This document shows, piece by piece, positions 32,734 through 41,616 of a DNA stretch of 64,000 bases. Below the pieces are notes generated by a model that had not been told where the DNA came from, ran no database searches, and worked only from the letters and a program-made list of their open reading frames with translations. The stretch is taken from contig DASXAQ010000020.1 of assembly GCA_036406615.1 (NCBI GenBank), forward strand, positions 1 through 64,000. The letters run 5' to 3'. The position numbers and the translations under genes were made by a program. The stretch's first letter is position 1. The number at the start of each line of letters is the position of its first letter. This DNA comes from DASXAQ01 sp036406615 (GTDB taxonomy: Bacteria > Actinomycetota > UBA4738).

Positions 32734-34275
32734 TCAGCCGGCCGGGATCGGCTCGGCGGCGAGGGCTGGTGCGGGCGGCGGGGGCGAGTCGATCGTGAGG
32801 TCGTCGACCGGCTCGCGCTTGGGCGCGCCTCTCATGTAGATGGCGACCGGCGGTCCGTAGCGAGCGAGGGCCTGCACGGCCTGGCCCGCCAGCCATGGGG
32901 GGAACGCCGCGGTGATGAGCGAGGTTCCGGAGAACGCGAGCACCGGCACGGTGAAGCGGTTCCGCGGCATGGCCGCGATCAGCACGAGCGGCGTGAGCAG
33001 GTACCAGTACAGGAACCACGGCGTCACCAGGAAGTAGACCGACAGCACGGCCAGCACCGACAGCCACAGGTCGTCCTCGGTACGGACGCGTCGGATCGCC
33101 CAGATGACGACCCACGCGAGCAGACCGACCCCGACCCACCGCACGATGGCCCCGGCGGCGTCGCCCGGCGATGGTACGCCCGCGCCGCCGAGCACGGGCG
33201 TCAGCAGCTTCTGCACGGTGCCGGCCAGCGACTTGTTGCTGAGGTCGGCGACGTGGAACAGTCCGCGGAACGTGTCGATCCCGGCCCAGTACGGAACCGA
33301 CAGCACGGCGGCGATCCCGGCGAACATCGCTCCGTGCTTGGCAGCGGTGCGTATGCCGCGATCGCGCAGCAGCAGCACCAGGTGCAGGACCAGCCCGATG
33401 ACCGCGTACACCTTGATGAGCGACGCCACCGTCAGCAGCACGGTGGCCAGGCCCATGCGTCCTCGCCGCCTGGCCAGGTACGCCCCGAGCAGACATGCCG
33501 CCACCGCGACGTCGACCAGGCCGCCCAGCGGCACCGTGATCAGCACGAGCGGGTTCCACGCGTACGCCAGCACGCCCCAGCCCGCTCCCTGGCCATCGCG
33601 GCCCGACGCGTCGCCGCGCCAGCGCCAGGCGAACACGATCATCGTGACGATCGCGGCGTCCAGGGCCAGCACGACGAGCTTGTACAGCAGGAACCCCGTC
33701 GTGATGCTCGACCCGGCGGCTTTGGCGACACCAAGGGACAGCAGCGACCAGACCGGCCCGTAGACGCTCGTCTGCAGCGGCCAGTGGATCCAGGAGTACC
33801 AGGAGTCGACCCAGATCGCGACCGGTTGGGTCGTATACGGGTTCATCCCGTGCAGGAACGGCATCATCGCCTGTGGGTTGGCCTGCACGAGTTGCGCGGA
33901 GGGGTGGATCAGCTGCATCCGGCCGTACAGCAGATATTGATACATGTCCTGCGATTGCGGCAGCGGCGCGAACAGCAGCGCCAGGTGCAGCACGGCCGCT
34001 CCGCCGAGCAGCCAGCCGAGCCCGATCCGCGCGCCGCGTCGCCACGCGATCAGCGCCAGCGCGTAGGGGATGAACAACAACAGCAAGGGACGGTTGTAGC
34101 CGTAGGAGAACGGGAACTTGCGCGGCCGGTAGTAGCCCGAAGCGTGGTGCCCGATCGTGGGGGCAACCAGGAAGTAGACGGCGAGCGCGGCGGCTCCGAC
34201 GAACAGGATGACCACCCATCGCGACAACGCGAACGACCGTGGGGGGGTGGCCGTCTCCTGCGCGGACATCGTCAT
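32734..34275 (-). CDS. Multi-pass GT-C glycosyltransferase (polyprenol-phosphate mannose-dependent type)
   Basis: A 513-residue membrane protein with about 12 hydrophobic helices. The first periplasmic loop contains QSQDMYQYLLYGRM, the D-x-Y/xGR type motif used by polyprenol-phosphate-sugar-dependent transferases related to MptA/MptB and GT87 enzymes. A short cytosolic tail rich in Pro and Ala ends the protein. It probably adds hexoses to a lipoglycan or polysaccharide on the outer face of the membrane. ATG 34275 is followed by another ATG two codons later. It sits between rpsD and a MazG-like gene, with no other glycan genes beside it except the GT4 at 35218. Confidence 0.72.
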   Translation of the reverse strand: MTMSAQETATPPRSFALSRWVVILFVGAAALAVYFLVAPTIGHHASGYYRPRKFPFSYGYNRPLLLLFIPYALALIAWRRGARIGLGWLLGGAAVLHLALLFAPLPQSQDMYQYLLYGRMQLIHPSAQLVQANPQAMMPFLHGMNPYTTQPVAIWVDSWYSWIHWPLQTSVYGPVWSLLSLGVAKAAGSSITTGFLLYKLVVLALDAAIVTMIVFAWRWRGDASGRDGQGAGWGVLAYAWNPLVLITVPLGGLVDVAVAACLLGAYLARRRGRMGLATVLLTVASLIKVYAVIGLVLHLVLLLRDRGIRTAAKHGAMFAGIAAVLSVPYWAGIDTFRGLFHVADLSNKSLAGTVQKLLTPVLGGAGVPSPGDAAGAIVRWVGVGLLAWVVIWAIRRVRTEDDLWLSVLAVLSVYFLVTPWFLYWYLLTPLVLIAAMPRNRFTVPVLAFSGTSLITAAFPPWLAGQAVQALARYGPPVAIYMRGAPKREPVDDLTIDSPPPPAPALAAEPIPAG

Positions 34276-34337
34276 GGCTCACGTGGCCGCGGCGGCGCGG
34301 GGGCGCGCTCGCGGCATGTCGACCATCTTACCCAGTT

Positions 34338-34357
34338 GCCGAAATTGACCTTTCGGC
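34338..34357 (-). terminator. Hairpin downstream of rpsD
   Basis: GCCGAAA pairs with TTTCGGC around a 6-nt loop, 60 nt after the rpsD stop. The minus-strand continuation (AACTGGGTAAG) has no U-run. It separates rpsD from the glycosyltransferase gene. Confidence 0.45.
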
Positions 34358-34417
34358 GTGATGTTGAGAAAGGATTGTGGGCCCGAAGGCTCGGCGTGGG
34401 TCTCGGCCGGTCCGCAG

Positions 34418-35020
34418 CTAGGACATCAGCTCGACGATCAGGCGCTCGTCGATCTCGACCGTGAGCGGGATCTCGTTGCGGTAGGGGTCGCGGGTCAGGC
34501 GCCCGGACACGTTGTCCTTGTCGCGTTCGAGGTACGGCGGCGGTTCCGGCGTGACCTCCAGGGCTTCGCGGACCGACAGGAAGTTGCGCGCCGCCGGGCT
34601 GGCCTCGATGGTCTGCCCGGGCCGCACGCGGGCGCTGGGGATGTCGACGCGCTTGCCGTCCACACGGATGTGCGCGTGCGACACGAGCTGGCGGGCCTGG
34701 CGCATCGTCTGGGCGAAGCCGAGCCGCAGCACGAGCGAGTCCAGGCGGGTCTCCAGCAGTCGGATCAGCTCCTCGCCAGTGACGCCCTTCTTGCGGCTGG
34801 CGTCGGCGAAGTAGCGGCGGAACTGGCGCTCCTGCACGCCGTACATCGCGCGGAGCTTCTGCTTCTCCAGCAGGCGCATGTGGAACTCGGACAGCCGGCG
34901 ACGGGCCTGGCCGTGCTGCCCGGGCGGATAGGGCCGCTTGTTCACTGGGCAATTGGGCCGTCCGCAGACGGCCGCGCCCACGCGGCGGCAGATCCGGTGC
35001 TTCGGTCCGAGTTTCTGCAT
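34418..35020 (-). CDS. rpsD: 30S ribosomal protein S4
   Basis: A 200-residue S4, the primary 16S rRNA-binding assembly protein. NKRPYPPGQHGQARRRLSEF follows the N-terminal metal site, and the S4 RNA-binding domain covers about residues 91-155 (RLDSLVLRLGFAQTMRQARQ, VSHAHIRVDGKRV). The N-terminus has H8-x2-C11-x7-C19-x4-C24, so the zinc-type S4 is present but with His in place of the first Cys. ATG 35020 has CATACT 11 nt upstream. The gene stands alone, outside the rpsM-rpsK-rpoA cluster. Confidence 0.96.
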   Translation of the reverse strand: MQKLGPKHRICRRVGAAVCGRPNCPVNKRPYPPGQHGQARRRLSEFHMRLLEKQKLRAMYGVQERQFRRYFADASRKKGVTGEELIRLLETRLDSLVLRLGFAQTMRQARQLVSHAHIRVDGKRVDIPSARVRPGQTIEASPAARNFLSVREALEVTPEPPPYLERDKDNVSGRLTRDPYRNEIPLTVEIDERLIVELMS

Positions 35021-35075
35021 ACGAGCCGTCCAGTATGGCAGCCGAAACCGCGACCGGCATGCCGGCCGCGAGCCT

Positions 35076-35152
35076 TGGTCGGGACGGCGGGATTTGAACC
35101 CGCGACCTCAGCGTCCCGAACGCTGCGCGCTACCAAGCTGCGCCACGTCCCG
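35076..35152 (-). tRNA. tRNA-Pro, anticodon CGG
   Basis: The 77-nt gene includes an encoded 3' CCA. The acceptor stem pairs CGGGACG with CGTCCCG with A as discriminator. The anticodon arm is CAGCG-TTCGGGA-CGCTG, giving anticodon CGG for codon CCG, and the T-arm is GCGGG-TTCAAAT-CCCGC. The D-arm GCGCAGCTTGGTAGCGC is regular. Confidence 0.96.
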
Positions 35153-35158
35153 ACGGTA

Positions 35159-35187
35159 CCGGCCTCGCGGCCGGACCCGACAGTGTA
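35159..35187 (-). promoter_or_regulatory. tRNA-Pro promoter and hairpin in the pre-tRNA leader
   Basis: TACACT (35187-35182) is a likely -10 box on the minus strand. Between it and the tRNA lies CCGGCC-GCGA-GGCCGG (35174-35159), a 6-bp stem with a GNRA tetraloop that would sit in the 5' leader removed by RNase P. Confidence 0.45.
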
Positions 35188-35217
35188 ACGAGGATCGATC
35201 GCTGCCATCATGCCGGG

Positions 35218-36246
35218 ATGCGCATCGCCCAGGTCTCGCCTCCCTGGCTGGCGGTCCCGCCGAAGGGCTACGGGGGCATCGAGTGGGTCGTCTCGCTGCT
35301 GACCGACGGACTGGTCGATCGCGGCCACGACGTCACGCTGTTCGCCACGGGGGATTCGACGACCAAGGCCACGCTCGACTACGTGTTCGAGCGCGCGCCC
35401 GGGTCCGCGCAGATCAACGACATCTGGCACGACACCGTGCACACGCTGCACGCGTTCCGCGACCTCGACGCGTTCGACGTCTTCCACGTGCACTCGCCGT
35501 GGTCCGCCCTGGCCGCCGGCGCCGCGGCCGGTCGGCCGCTCGTCCACACGCTGCACGGGTCGTTCACGGACGAGATGCGGCAGGTGTACGCGCAAATCGG
35601 AGACCGGGCCTGGTTCGTGGCCATCAGCGAGAACCAGCGTTCGCACATGCCGGAGCTCAACTACGCGGGCGTCGTGTACAACGGCATCGACGTCCCGGCC
35701 TATCCGTTTCGCACGGACAAGGACGACTTCGTCCTGTTCCTCGGCCGCGCGGCTCCGGACAAGGGCGTCCTGCGCGCCGTCCTGGCCGCGCGCGAGGCGG
35801 GCGTTCGGCTCGTCATCGCGGTGAAGGTGGCGCACGACGAGGAGATCCGCCACTGGAACGAGGACGTGTTGCCGGTCATGCCACCGGACGCGACGGTGCT
35901 GGGGGAGATCACGATCGACGAGAAGCTCGACCTGCTGTCGCGGGCGCGCGCGGTGCTGTTCCCGATCGACTGGGACGAACCCTTCGGCCTGGTCATGGCC
36001 GAGGCGAACGCGTGCGGCACGCCGGTGATCGCCACCCCGCGCGGCTCCGTGCCGGAGGTGATCGCCGACGGTCAGACCGGGTTCCTCGTCCCGGTCGAGG
36101 ACTATCCGAAGCAGGCCGCGGCGGCGCTCGACCGCCTGAGCGGGATCGATCCAGACGCGTGCCGGCGCCGGGTCGAGGAGCGGTTCAGTACCGACGCCAT
36201 GGTGTCGGGCTACGAGGCCGCGTTCGAACGCGCGATCTCGTCCTGA
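35218..36246 (+). CDS. GT4-family glycosyltransferase
   Basis: A 342-residue GT-B enzyme. The N-terminal loop PPKGYGGIEWVVSLL, the linker FVLFLGRAAPDKGVLRAVLA and the C-terminal nucleotide-sugar site FPIDWDEPFGLVMAEANACG (E-x7-E) are typical of GT4. PVIATPRGSVPEVIADGQTG follows. Donor and acceptor are not evident; such single genes often glycosylate lipids or small molecules. ATG 35218 lies 6 nt after CATCAT, a near-consensus leaderless -10. It is convergent with the phosphoesterase gene. Confidence 0.87.
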   Translation: MRIAQVSPPWLAVPPKGYGGIEWVVSLLTDGLVDRGHDVTLFATGDSTTKATLDYVFERAPGSAQINDIWHDTVHTLHAFRDLDAFDVFHVHSPWSALAAGAAAGRPLVHTLHGSFTDEMRQVYAQIGDRAWFVAISENQRSHMPELNYAGVVYNGIDVPAYPFRTDKDDFVLFLGRAAPDKGVLRAVLAAREAGVRLVIAVKVAHDEEIRHWNEDVLPVMPPDATVLGEITIDEKLDLLSRARAVLFPIDWDEPFGLVMAEANACGTPVIATPRGSVPEVIADGQTGFLVPVEDYPKQAAAALDRLSGIDPDACRRRVEERFSTDAMVSGYEAAFERAISS

Positions 36247-36276
36247 TCCTCGGCGCGCCCCCGCGCGCTCTGTCTG

Positions 36277-37191
36277 CTACGCGTGCGCCGCTTCCGCCGA
36301 GGGCCTGGCGCGCAACTCGAGGATCGTCGCCTCGGGGCGGCACAGGAACCGGAACGGCGCGTATCTGCTCGTGCCGAGCCCCGGCGACACGTGCATGAGC
36401 GCGGGCGGGATGCTCGACAGGCCCATGGCGATGCGCGTCGGCAGCTGGCCGTTGGTGACGAGCGCGCCGACGACCGGAAGCCGAACCTGGCCGCCGTGCG
36501 TGTGCCCCGCGACGATCAGCTCGTAACCCAGCGCGGCCAGCTCGGGAGCCGGGTCGGGGGAGTGCACGATCGCCAGGCCGACCGCCCCGTCGTCCGAACG
36601 GGCGGCCACGCGCAGGTCCTGCCGGCCGATGTGCGGGTCGTCCAGCCCCACCACCTCGAACCGGACGCCGTCGGAGGCCAGGCTGGCCTTGCGGTTTCGC
36701 AGGTGCTGCCATCCGTCGCGCTCCAGGAGCCGGACGAGGTCGTCGGCCCTGCCGCGGATCGCCTTGCGGGGCTTTCGTTCTCGCAGGAAGTAGCGCGCGT
36801 AGTTGAGGGGCTGCGGCGCGTAGTAGTCGTTCGAGCCGAGCACGACGTACGACGCCAGCCGCCCACGGATGGGACGCAGGGCGGCGGCCGCCGCCTCGAC
36901 GGCCTCGGGCCCGCCGACCAGGTCGCCCGTGGCCACCGCCACGTCGGCGGGAGGAAGCGACGCCAGGAAGGACACCAACGAGCGGTTGCTTGGGAGCAGG
37001 TGAAGGTCCGAAACGTGCAGGATCGTCAGCGGGTGGGCCCCCTCCGGGAGCACGGGCAACCGGTAGACCCGCCGGCGGTACCATCGTCGCTCGATGAACA
37101 CGCCGTACGCGACGCACAGGGCGCCGGCGCCAACCACGGCCACGAGCGCGACGACGAGGTTCGGGATGCCGGCGAGCGGGGGGAAGCGCAT
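36277..37191 (-). CDS. Membrane-anchored metallophosphoesterase (YkuE-like)
   Basis: A 304-residue calcineurin-like phosphoesterase with one N-terminal membrane helix (LVVALVAVVGAGALCVAYGVF). The metal motifs are ILHVSDLHLLPSN, VAVATGDLVGG, VVLGSNDYYAP and IVAGHTHGGQVRLP. The usual GNHD/E is GSND here, so the catalytic His of that motif is replaced, which is a known variant in some subgroups but should weaken activity. ATG 37191 lies 9 nt after TACAAT (minus strand) and is divergent from the YqeY gene only 15 bp away. Confidence 0.87.
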   Translation of the reverse strand: MRFPPLAGIPNLVVALVAVVGAGALCVAYGVFIERRWYRRRVYRLPVLPEGAHPLTILHVSDLHLLPSNRSLVSFLASLPPADVAVATGDLVGGPEAVEAAAAALRPIRGRLASYVVLGSNDYYAPQPLNYARYFLRERKPRKAIRGRADDLVRLLERDGWQHLRNRKASLASDGVRFEVVGLDDPHIGRQDLRVAARSDDGAVGLAIVHSPDPAPELAALGYELIVAGHTHGGQVRLPVVGALVTNGQLPTRIAMGLSSIPPALMHVSPGLGTSRYAPFRFLCRPEATILELRARPSAEAAHA

Positions 37192-37200
37192 GGGGAGCCG

Positions 37201-37206
37201 ATTGTA
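37201..37206 (-). promoter_or_regulatory. -10 hexamer TACAAT of the phosphoesterase gene
   Basis: On the minus strand TACAAT ends 9 nt before ATG 37191. The same six bases lie immediately upstream of the plus-strand GTG at 37207, so one divergent spacer of 15 bp serves both genes. Confidence 0.5.
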
Positions 37207-37659
37207 GTGGCGGACCTGAAGGCCCGGTTGCAGGAAGATCTGAAGAACGCGTTGCGGTCCGGTGAGAAGGTTCGACTGAGCGCGCTTCGCATGCTCGCGT
37301 CGTCCGTCAAGTACCGCGAGGTCGAGGTCGGCCATGACCTGTCGGACGACGAGTTCGTCGAGGTCGCCTCGAAGGAGGTCAAGCGCCGCCGCGAGGCGAT
37401 CGAGGCCTACGAGAAGGCGGGCAGGCAGGACCGCGCCGGCGTCGAGCGCGAGGAGCAGACGGTCCTGGAGGCGTACGTGCCGGCGGGGCTCACGCCGGAT
37501 GAGGTTGACGCGCTCATCGATGAAGCCGTCGCCGCGACGGGAGCGTCGGGGCCGGGCGACATGGGCAAGGTGATGGGCCGCGTCATGGCGAACGCGAAGG
37601 GCCGCGCCGACGGTCGGGTCGTCCAGGACAAGGTCCGCGCGCGCCTCGGGGGCGCCTGA
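37207..37659 (+). CDS. yqeY: GatB/YqeY domain protein
   Basis: A 150-residue YqeY-type protein (VADLKARLQEDLKNALRSGE, then RLSALRMLASSVKYREVE, and the C-terminal GDMGKVMGRVMANAKGRADG). The fold is that of the tRNA-binding tail of GatB; the function of free YqeY is not settled but a role in tRNA-linked amidation is assumed. The start is GTG 37207; its own promoter is not obvious. It is convergent with the PBP gene. Confidence 0.9.
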   Translation: MADLKARLQEDLKNALRSGEKVRLSALRMLASSVKYREVEVGHDLSDDEFVEVASKEVKRRREAIEAYEKAGRQDRAGVEREEQTVLEAYVPAGLTPDEVDALIDEAVAATGASGPGDMGKVMGRVMANAKGRADGRVVQDKVRARLGGA

Positions 37660-37675
37660 GAAGCCGGCGGGCTTC
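37660..37675. terminator. Short hairpin between convergent yqeY and PBP genes
   Basis: GAAGCC pairs with GGCTTC around GGCG immediately after the yqeY stop codon. There is no U-run. Confidence 0.4.
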
Positions 37676-37704
37676 CCGGGCCGCCGCGCTCCGTCGGTGG
37701 CTGC

Positions 37705-40092
37705 TCAGCGCGAGCCGCGCCCGCGGCGACGCCACACCGGCAGGACGACGGCCGGGATCAGGACCGACAGCGCCGGCCACAACGGCATCCCGGCGGCGGG
37801 TCCCGCGCCCGGGCCCGGCGGCGGCCCCTCGGTGGGTGAGCTCGTCTGGGTGGGTGTGGGCGACGGAGTGTGCGTCGGCGGCGGCGAGTGTGTCGGCGGC
37901 GGCTTCGGCTTCTGGCCGTTGCTCACCCAGATCGTCACGCCGGTCCCGATGGGCGCGGAGCTCCCGCCGCCCGGATCCTGCTTGAAGACGATCCCCGAGG
38001 GCTGGTTCGACGGCGCCAGCTTCACGATGGCCGCGTACTTGGCCTTCGCCAGGATCGACGTCGCCTCGGCCTGGGTCTTGCCGACGACGTTCGGCACCGT
38101 TCCGCTCTTGATCGGCGGCCGACCCGCGTGCAGGAAGTCCCGAACGGGCATATGCCTGGTTACCGCCAGCATGTACTGGTGCCAGATGGGCGCGGCCAGG
38201 ACGCCGCCGAACCCCTCGCCGTAGCGAGGCACGGCGCGCATCGGGCATTCGCACTTCTCGTAGCCCACCCAGACGCCGGCGGTGAGCTGGCGGATGTAGC
38301 CCATGAACCAGGCGTCCTGGAAGTCGTCGCCCGTGCCGGTCTTGCCCGCCTCCGGGCGACAGTCGCTGGGACACAGCTGGGCGGCCGTCCCGGTTCCCCC
38401 AGAGATCACGCCCTGGAGCATCTGCGTCTCCAGGGAGGCGACCTGCGGCGTGATGGCCTCGGTGCAGCGGGGGCGGGCGCGAAACACCGTGGCGCCGCTC
38501 GAGTCGGCGATCCGGGAGATCGAGTACGGCAGGCAGTGCTGGCCGCCGTTGGGGAGCGTCGAGTACGCGGCGGTCATCTCCAGGGGCGTGACGCCCAGGC
38601 CGGTCGTGCCGAGCGTCAACGGGCACACGGGCGTGAGCGGCGTGCGGATGCCCATGGCCCGGGCGGTGTCGGCCACGTTCTGGGGGCCGACCTCGTTGAT
38701 CACCTGCGCGAACACCGCGTTCACCGAGTCCGCGGTCGCCGCCCACAGCGAGTAGTTCCCGCCGCCCGGTTCGGCGTTGTGCACCGTCCACGTCTCGCCG
38801 CCGCCGCAGTTCGGGATCGTCTTCGGCGAGTTCCCGTTGAACACGGAGTCGGGCGAGATGCCTTCGCTGAGCGCGGTTGCCAGCGTGAACGCCTTGAACG
38901 CGCTGCCGGCCGTCCGGTGGCCCTGCATCGCCAGGTAGAACTTGTGCTTCGGCCACGCGTAATTGCCGTCGGCCGCGGCGACGATCGCGCCCGTCTGGGG
39001 CACGACGCTCACGAGTGCCGCCTGCGGCATGCCCGCCCCGTACAGGTGGCTCTTGATGGCGTTCTCCGCCGCCTCCTGGAAGCGCGGGTTCAGCGTGGTG
39101 TAGATCTTCAGCCCGCCCTGGAACAACGCGTGAACTCGGTCCTCATACGTGGCGCCGAATCGCGGATCGGCGAGGAAGCTGTTGACGACGTACTGCACCC
39201 ACTTCGGCTGCCGGACCACGTTGCGCATCGACGAACGCAGCTTGATGCGCGTCTGGATCGCGTCGTCGTACTGCGACTGCGTGATCCAGTGCAGGTCGAG
39301 CATGCGCGCCAGCACGAAGTTGCGCCGGGCCAGCGCGGCCGTGGCGTGGTGGATGGGGTCGAGGTCCGCCGGCGCGTTGATCATCCCCGCCAGTAGCGCG
39401 GCCTGCGGCAGCGTGAGCTTGTCGACGCGTTCGCCGAAGTACCACTCGGCGGCCGTCCCGATGCCGTAGACGCCGTTGCCGAGGTACACCTGATTGAGGT
39501 AGGCCTCGAGGATCTGGTCCTTGGTGTACTTCTGCTGCAGGCGGATCGCGTCCTGCGCCTCCTTGATCTTTCGCGAGATCGTGACCGCGTTGCCGACTTC
39601 GGTGTTCTTCACGAGCTGCTGCGTGATCGTGGACGCGCCCTGGACGACCCCACCGGCTCGCAGGTTGGCGACCAGCGCGCGCACGATCGACGGCACGTCG
39701 ATCGGCCCGTGCTCGTAGAAGCCGTGGTCCTCGATCGCCAGCACGGCCTGACGCGAGATCTCGTTGACCTGCTTCAGCGGGACGATCTTGCGGTTGTAGG
39801 TGAGCCACACGTTCGCCAGCACCGAGCCGTTGGCGGCGTAGAGGGTCGAGCGCGACGGAAGCGTGGGGATGGTGAGCGGCACCGTCGTCTTGCCGAGGAA
39901 CTTCTGGTCCACCTGTTTCACGGCGTAGCCGGCGCCGCCGATGAACGGCAGCAGCCCCAGCGCGATCAGCCCGGCGGTGAGCGCCATCACCAGCAGGAAG
40001 GCGAACGGCCGGACCCCGATCCGGACCGCCCGCGTCCGGCGCAAGCGGGTCCAGCGCTGTCGGGCTGCAGCAAGGCGTGACGAGATGTCCAT
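37705..40092 (-). CDS. Class A penicillin-binding protein (bifunctional PBP1) with PASTA domain
   Basis: A 795-residue peptidoglycan polymerase/crosslinker. After a basic tail and one membrane helix (about residues 28-55) comes the GT51 glycosyltransferase (VLAIEDHGFYEHGPID, then VQGASTITQQLVKN). The transpeptidase carries SxxK as TAGSAFKAF (about residue 395), SxN as TADSVNAVFAQ and KTG as EAGKTGTGDDFQDAWF. One PASTA domain (TVPNVVGKTQAEATSILAKA) is followed by a Pro/Thr-rich stretch and, unusually, a second C-terminal hydrophobic helix with an Arg-rich end (no LPxTG). TAGCCT (40106-40101) lies 8 nt before the ATG. Confidence 0.94.
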   Translation of the reverse strand: MDISSRLAAARQRWTRLRRTRAVRIGVRPFAFLLVMALTAGLIALGLLPFIGGAGYAVKQVDQKFLGKTTVPLTIPTLPSRSTLYAANGSVLANVWLTYNRKIVPLKQVNEISRQAVLAIEDHGFYEHGPIDVPSIVRALVANLRAGGVVQGASTITQQLVKNTEVGNAVTISRKIKEAQDAIRLQQKYTKDQILEAYLNQVYLGNGVYGIGTAAEWYFGERVDKLTLPQAALLAGMINAPADLDPIHHATAALARRNFVLARMLDLHWITQSQYDDAIQTRIKLRSSMRNVVRQPKWVQYVVNSFLADPRFGATYEDRVHALFQGGLKIYTTLNPRFQEAAENAIKSHLYGAGMPQAALVSVVPQTGAIVAAADGNYAWPKHKFYLAMQGHRTAGSAFKAFTLATALSEGISPDSVFNGNSPKTIPNCGGGETWTVHNAEPGGGNYSLWAATADSVNAVFAQVINEVGPQNVADTARAMGIRTPLTPVCPLTLGTTGLGVTPLEMTAAYSTLPNGGQHCLPYSISRIADSSGATVFRARPRCTEAITPQVASLETQMLQGVISGGTGTAAQLCPSDCRPEAGKTGTGDDFQDAWFMGYIRQLTAGVWVGYEKCECPMRAVPRYGEGFGGVLAAPIWHQYMLAVTRHMPVRDFLHAGRPPIKSGTVPNVVGKTQAEATSILAKAKYAAIVKLAPSNQPSGIVFKQDPGGGSSAPIGTGVTIWVSNGQKPKPPPTHSPPPTHTPSPTPTQTSSPTEGPPPGPGAGPAAGMPLWPALSVLIPAVVLPVWRRRGRGSR

Positions 40093-40100
40093 CGGCGATC

Positions 40101-40106
40101 AGGCTA
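40101..40106 (-). promoter_or_regulatory. -10 hexamer TAGCCT of the PBP gene
   Basis: Reads TAGCCT on the minus strand and ends 8 nt before ATG 40092, so the mRNA should be leaderless. Confidence 0.5.
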
Positions 40107-40188
40107 TCCAGGGAGTTGGCCGGAAGATGGATGAAAGCTTAGCGTCCGTCAGCGCCTTGCGGGCGGTGGGCGGGCGGATTCGCGACCG

Positions 40189-40194
40189 TACAAT
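40189..40194 (+). promoter_or_regulatory. -10 hexamer TACAAT of the NfeD-like gene
   Basis: TACAAT ends 6 nt before GTG 40201. With the PBP -10 box it defines a divergent leaderless pair in a 108-bp gap. Confidence 0.5.
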
Positions 40195-40200
40195 CGCCCG

Positions 40201-41565
40201 GTGATCCCCCCGCGTCGCCCCCCGGTGCGCGCCGCCGTCCTGTTCGCCGCGATCTCGGTCTCGGTCGTCGGCGGCGCCCTCACGTCCGATGCGGCCGCGT
40301 CCACGCCGTCGGTGCAGATCGTGCAGGTGCACGGGCAGGTCGACCCCGCGCTGTCGGGCTACGTTCGCGGGTCCGTCGAGGACGCCGAACGAACGGGGTC
40401 CACCGTCGTGCTGCAGCTGGACTCGCCGGGCGCGTACGGGGACCTGGCCGTCTCGCTTGCGGACTTCCTTCGCCACGCCACCGTGCCGGTGGTGACGTGG
40501 GTGGGTCCGGTGGGGGCGCGGGCCGAAGGCGGCGCCATGTTCCTGGTCTACGGATCGGACCTGGCCGCGATGGCGCCCGGGGCCGGCATCGGGCCGGCGC
40601 GTCCGTTCGACCTGGCGACGTCCGCGTCGCGGGAGCCGGCCGCGCAGGTGGCGTCCAACTCGGCGCGGCTCGCCGCCCTGGCTCCCGGCTCGGGGGCGAC
40701 CGCGAGGGGGGCCCTGCTGAGCGTGGGGCGGGCGCTGCCGGCGGGCCCGGCGCTCGACGCCGGAGCCGTGGCGTTGGTCGCGCCCGACGTCCCCGGGCTC
40801 CTTCGACAGCTGGACGGACGAACGGTCCAGACGGCGCGGGGACCGGTGACGCTTGCCACCTTGGGCCGCCCGGGACGCCCCGTCGATGTGTCGTTCCACG
40901 AGATCGGCCCATGGCGGCGCGCGCTGCACGCGGTCAGCACGCCCGCGGCCGTGTACGTCCTGTTGCTCCTCGCGCTGTGGGGCATCGCGTTCGAGTTCAC
41001 GCAGCCCGGCCTGGGGCTCGCCGGGATCGTCGGGGTGCTGTGTCTGGCGCTGGCGGCGTACGGGCTGGCGGTGGTGCCGGTGCACTGGGCGGGCATCGCC
41101 CTGATCCTGATCGGCACGGGCCTGCAGGCTGCCGACGTCATGGTCCGGCGCCTGGCGTGGCTGACCGCGATCGGCAGCGCCCTGTTCCTGGCGGGCTCGA
41201 TCGTGGCCTGGTGGGGAGTGGCGCCGGCCGTCGCGCCTGCCCTGTGGCTCATCGTCCTGGCGACCGTTGCCGGGTTCGTCGTCTTCGGCTTCGGGATGAC
41301 CGTGGCGCTGAAGGCGCGCGAGCGGATCCGCACCGCCCAGATCGGGCTGGTCGGCCTGGTGGGCGAGGCGCGCAGCGACCTGGATCCGGAGGGCGGCGTG
41401 TTCGTCAAGGGGACGCTGTGGCGCGGGCGGTCGTCGAACGGGCGGATCCCGCGCGGGACCCGCGTTCGCGTGCGCGGCGTCGACGGGTTGGTCCTTCGGG
41501 TGGAGCCGGATCCCGGCGACGTGCCGAACGGGCCCGACCTGCCGCCGCCAGCGCCCGCCGGCTGA
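40201..41565 (+). CDS. NfeD-family membrane protein with inactive ClpP-like protease domain
   Basis: A 454-residue protein: signal-like N-terminus (to about residue 33), a ClpP/crotonase-fold domain (about 38-230), several membrane helices (about 245-385) and a C-terminal OB-fold NfeD domain (IGLVGLVGEARSDLDPEGGV, VRVRGVDGLVLRVEP). In active NfeD proteases the nucleophile lies in a GARAASAG-type loop; here residues 105-112 read GARAEGGA, so Ser is replaced, and I find no candidate Lys base where expected. It is probably a structural partner of a SPFH/stomatin-type protein, but no such gene is adjacent. Confidence 0.82.
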   Translation: MIPPRRPPVRAAVLFAAISVSVVGGALTSDAAASTPSVQIVQVHGQVDPALSGYVRGSVEDAERTGSTVVLQLDSPGAYGDLAVSLADFLRHATVPVVTWVGPVGARAEGGAMFLVYGSDLAAMAPGAGIGPARPFDLATSASREPAAQVASNSARLAALAPGSGATARGALLSVGRALPAGPALDAGAVALVAPDVPGLLRQLDGRTVQTARGPVTLATLGRPGRPVDVSFHEIGPWRRALHAVSTPAAVYVLLLLALWGIAFEFTQPGLGLAGIVGVLCLALAAYGLAVVPVHWAGIALILIGTGLQAADVMVRRLAWLTAIGSALFLAGSIVAWWGVAPAVAPALWLIVLATVAGFVVFGFGMTVALKARERIRTAQIGLVGLVGEARSDLDPEGGVFVKGTLWRGRSSNGRIPRGTRVRVRGVDGLVLRVEPDPGDVPNGPDLPPPAPAG

Positions 41566-41616
41566 CGCGGTCAACGCGGCGGCGGCCCCTGCCGATACCC
41601 ATCTCGAGGTGCGCGC

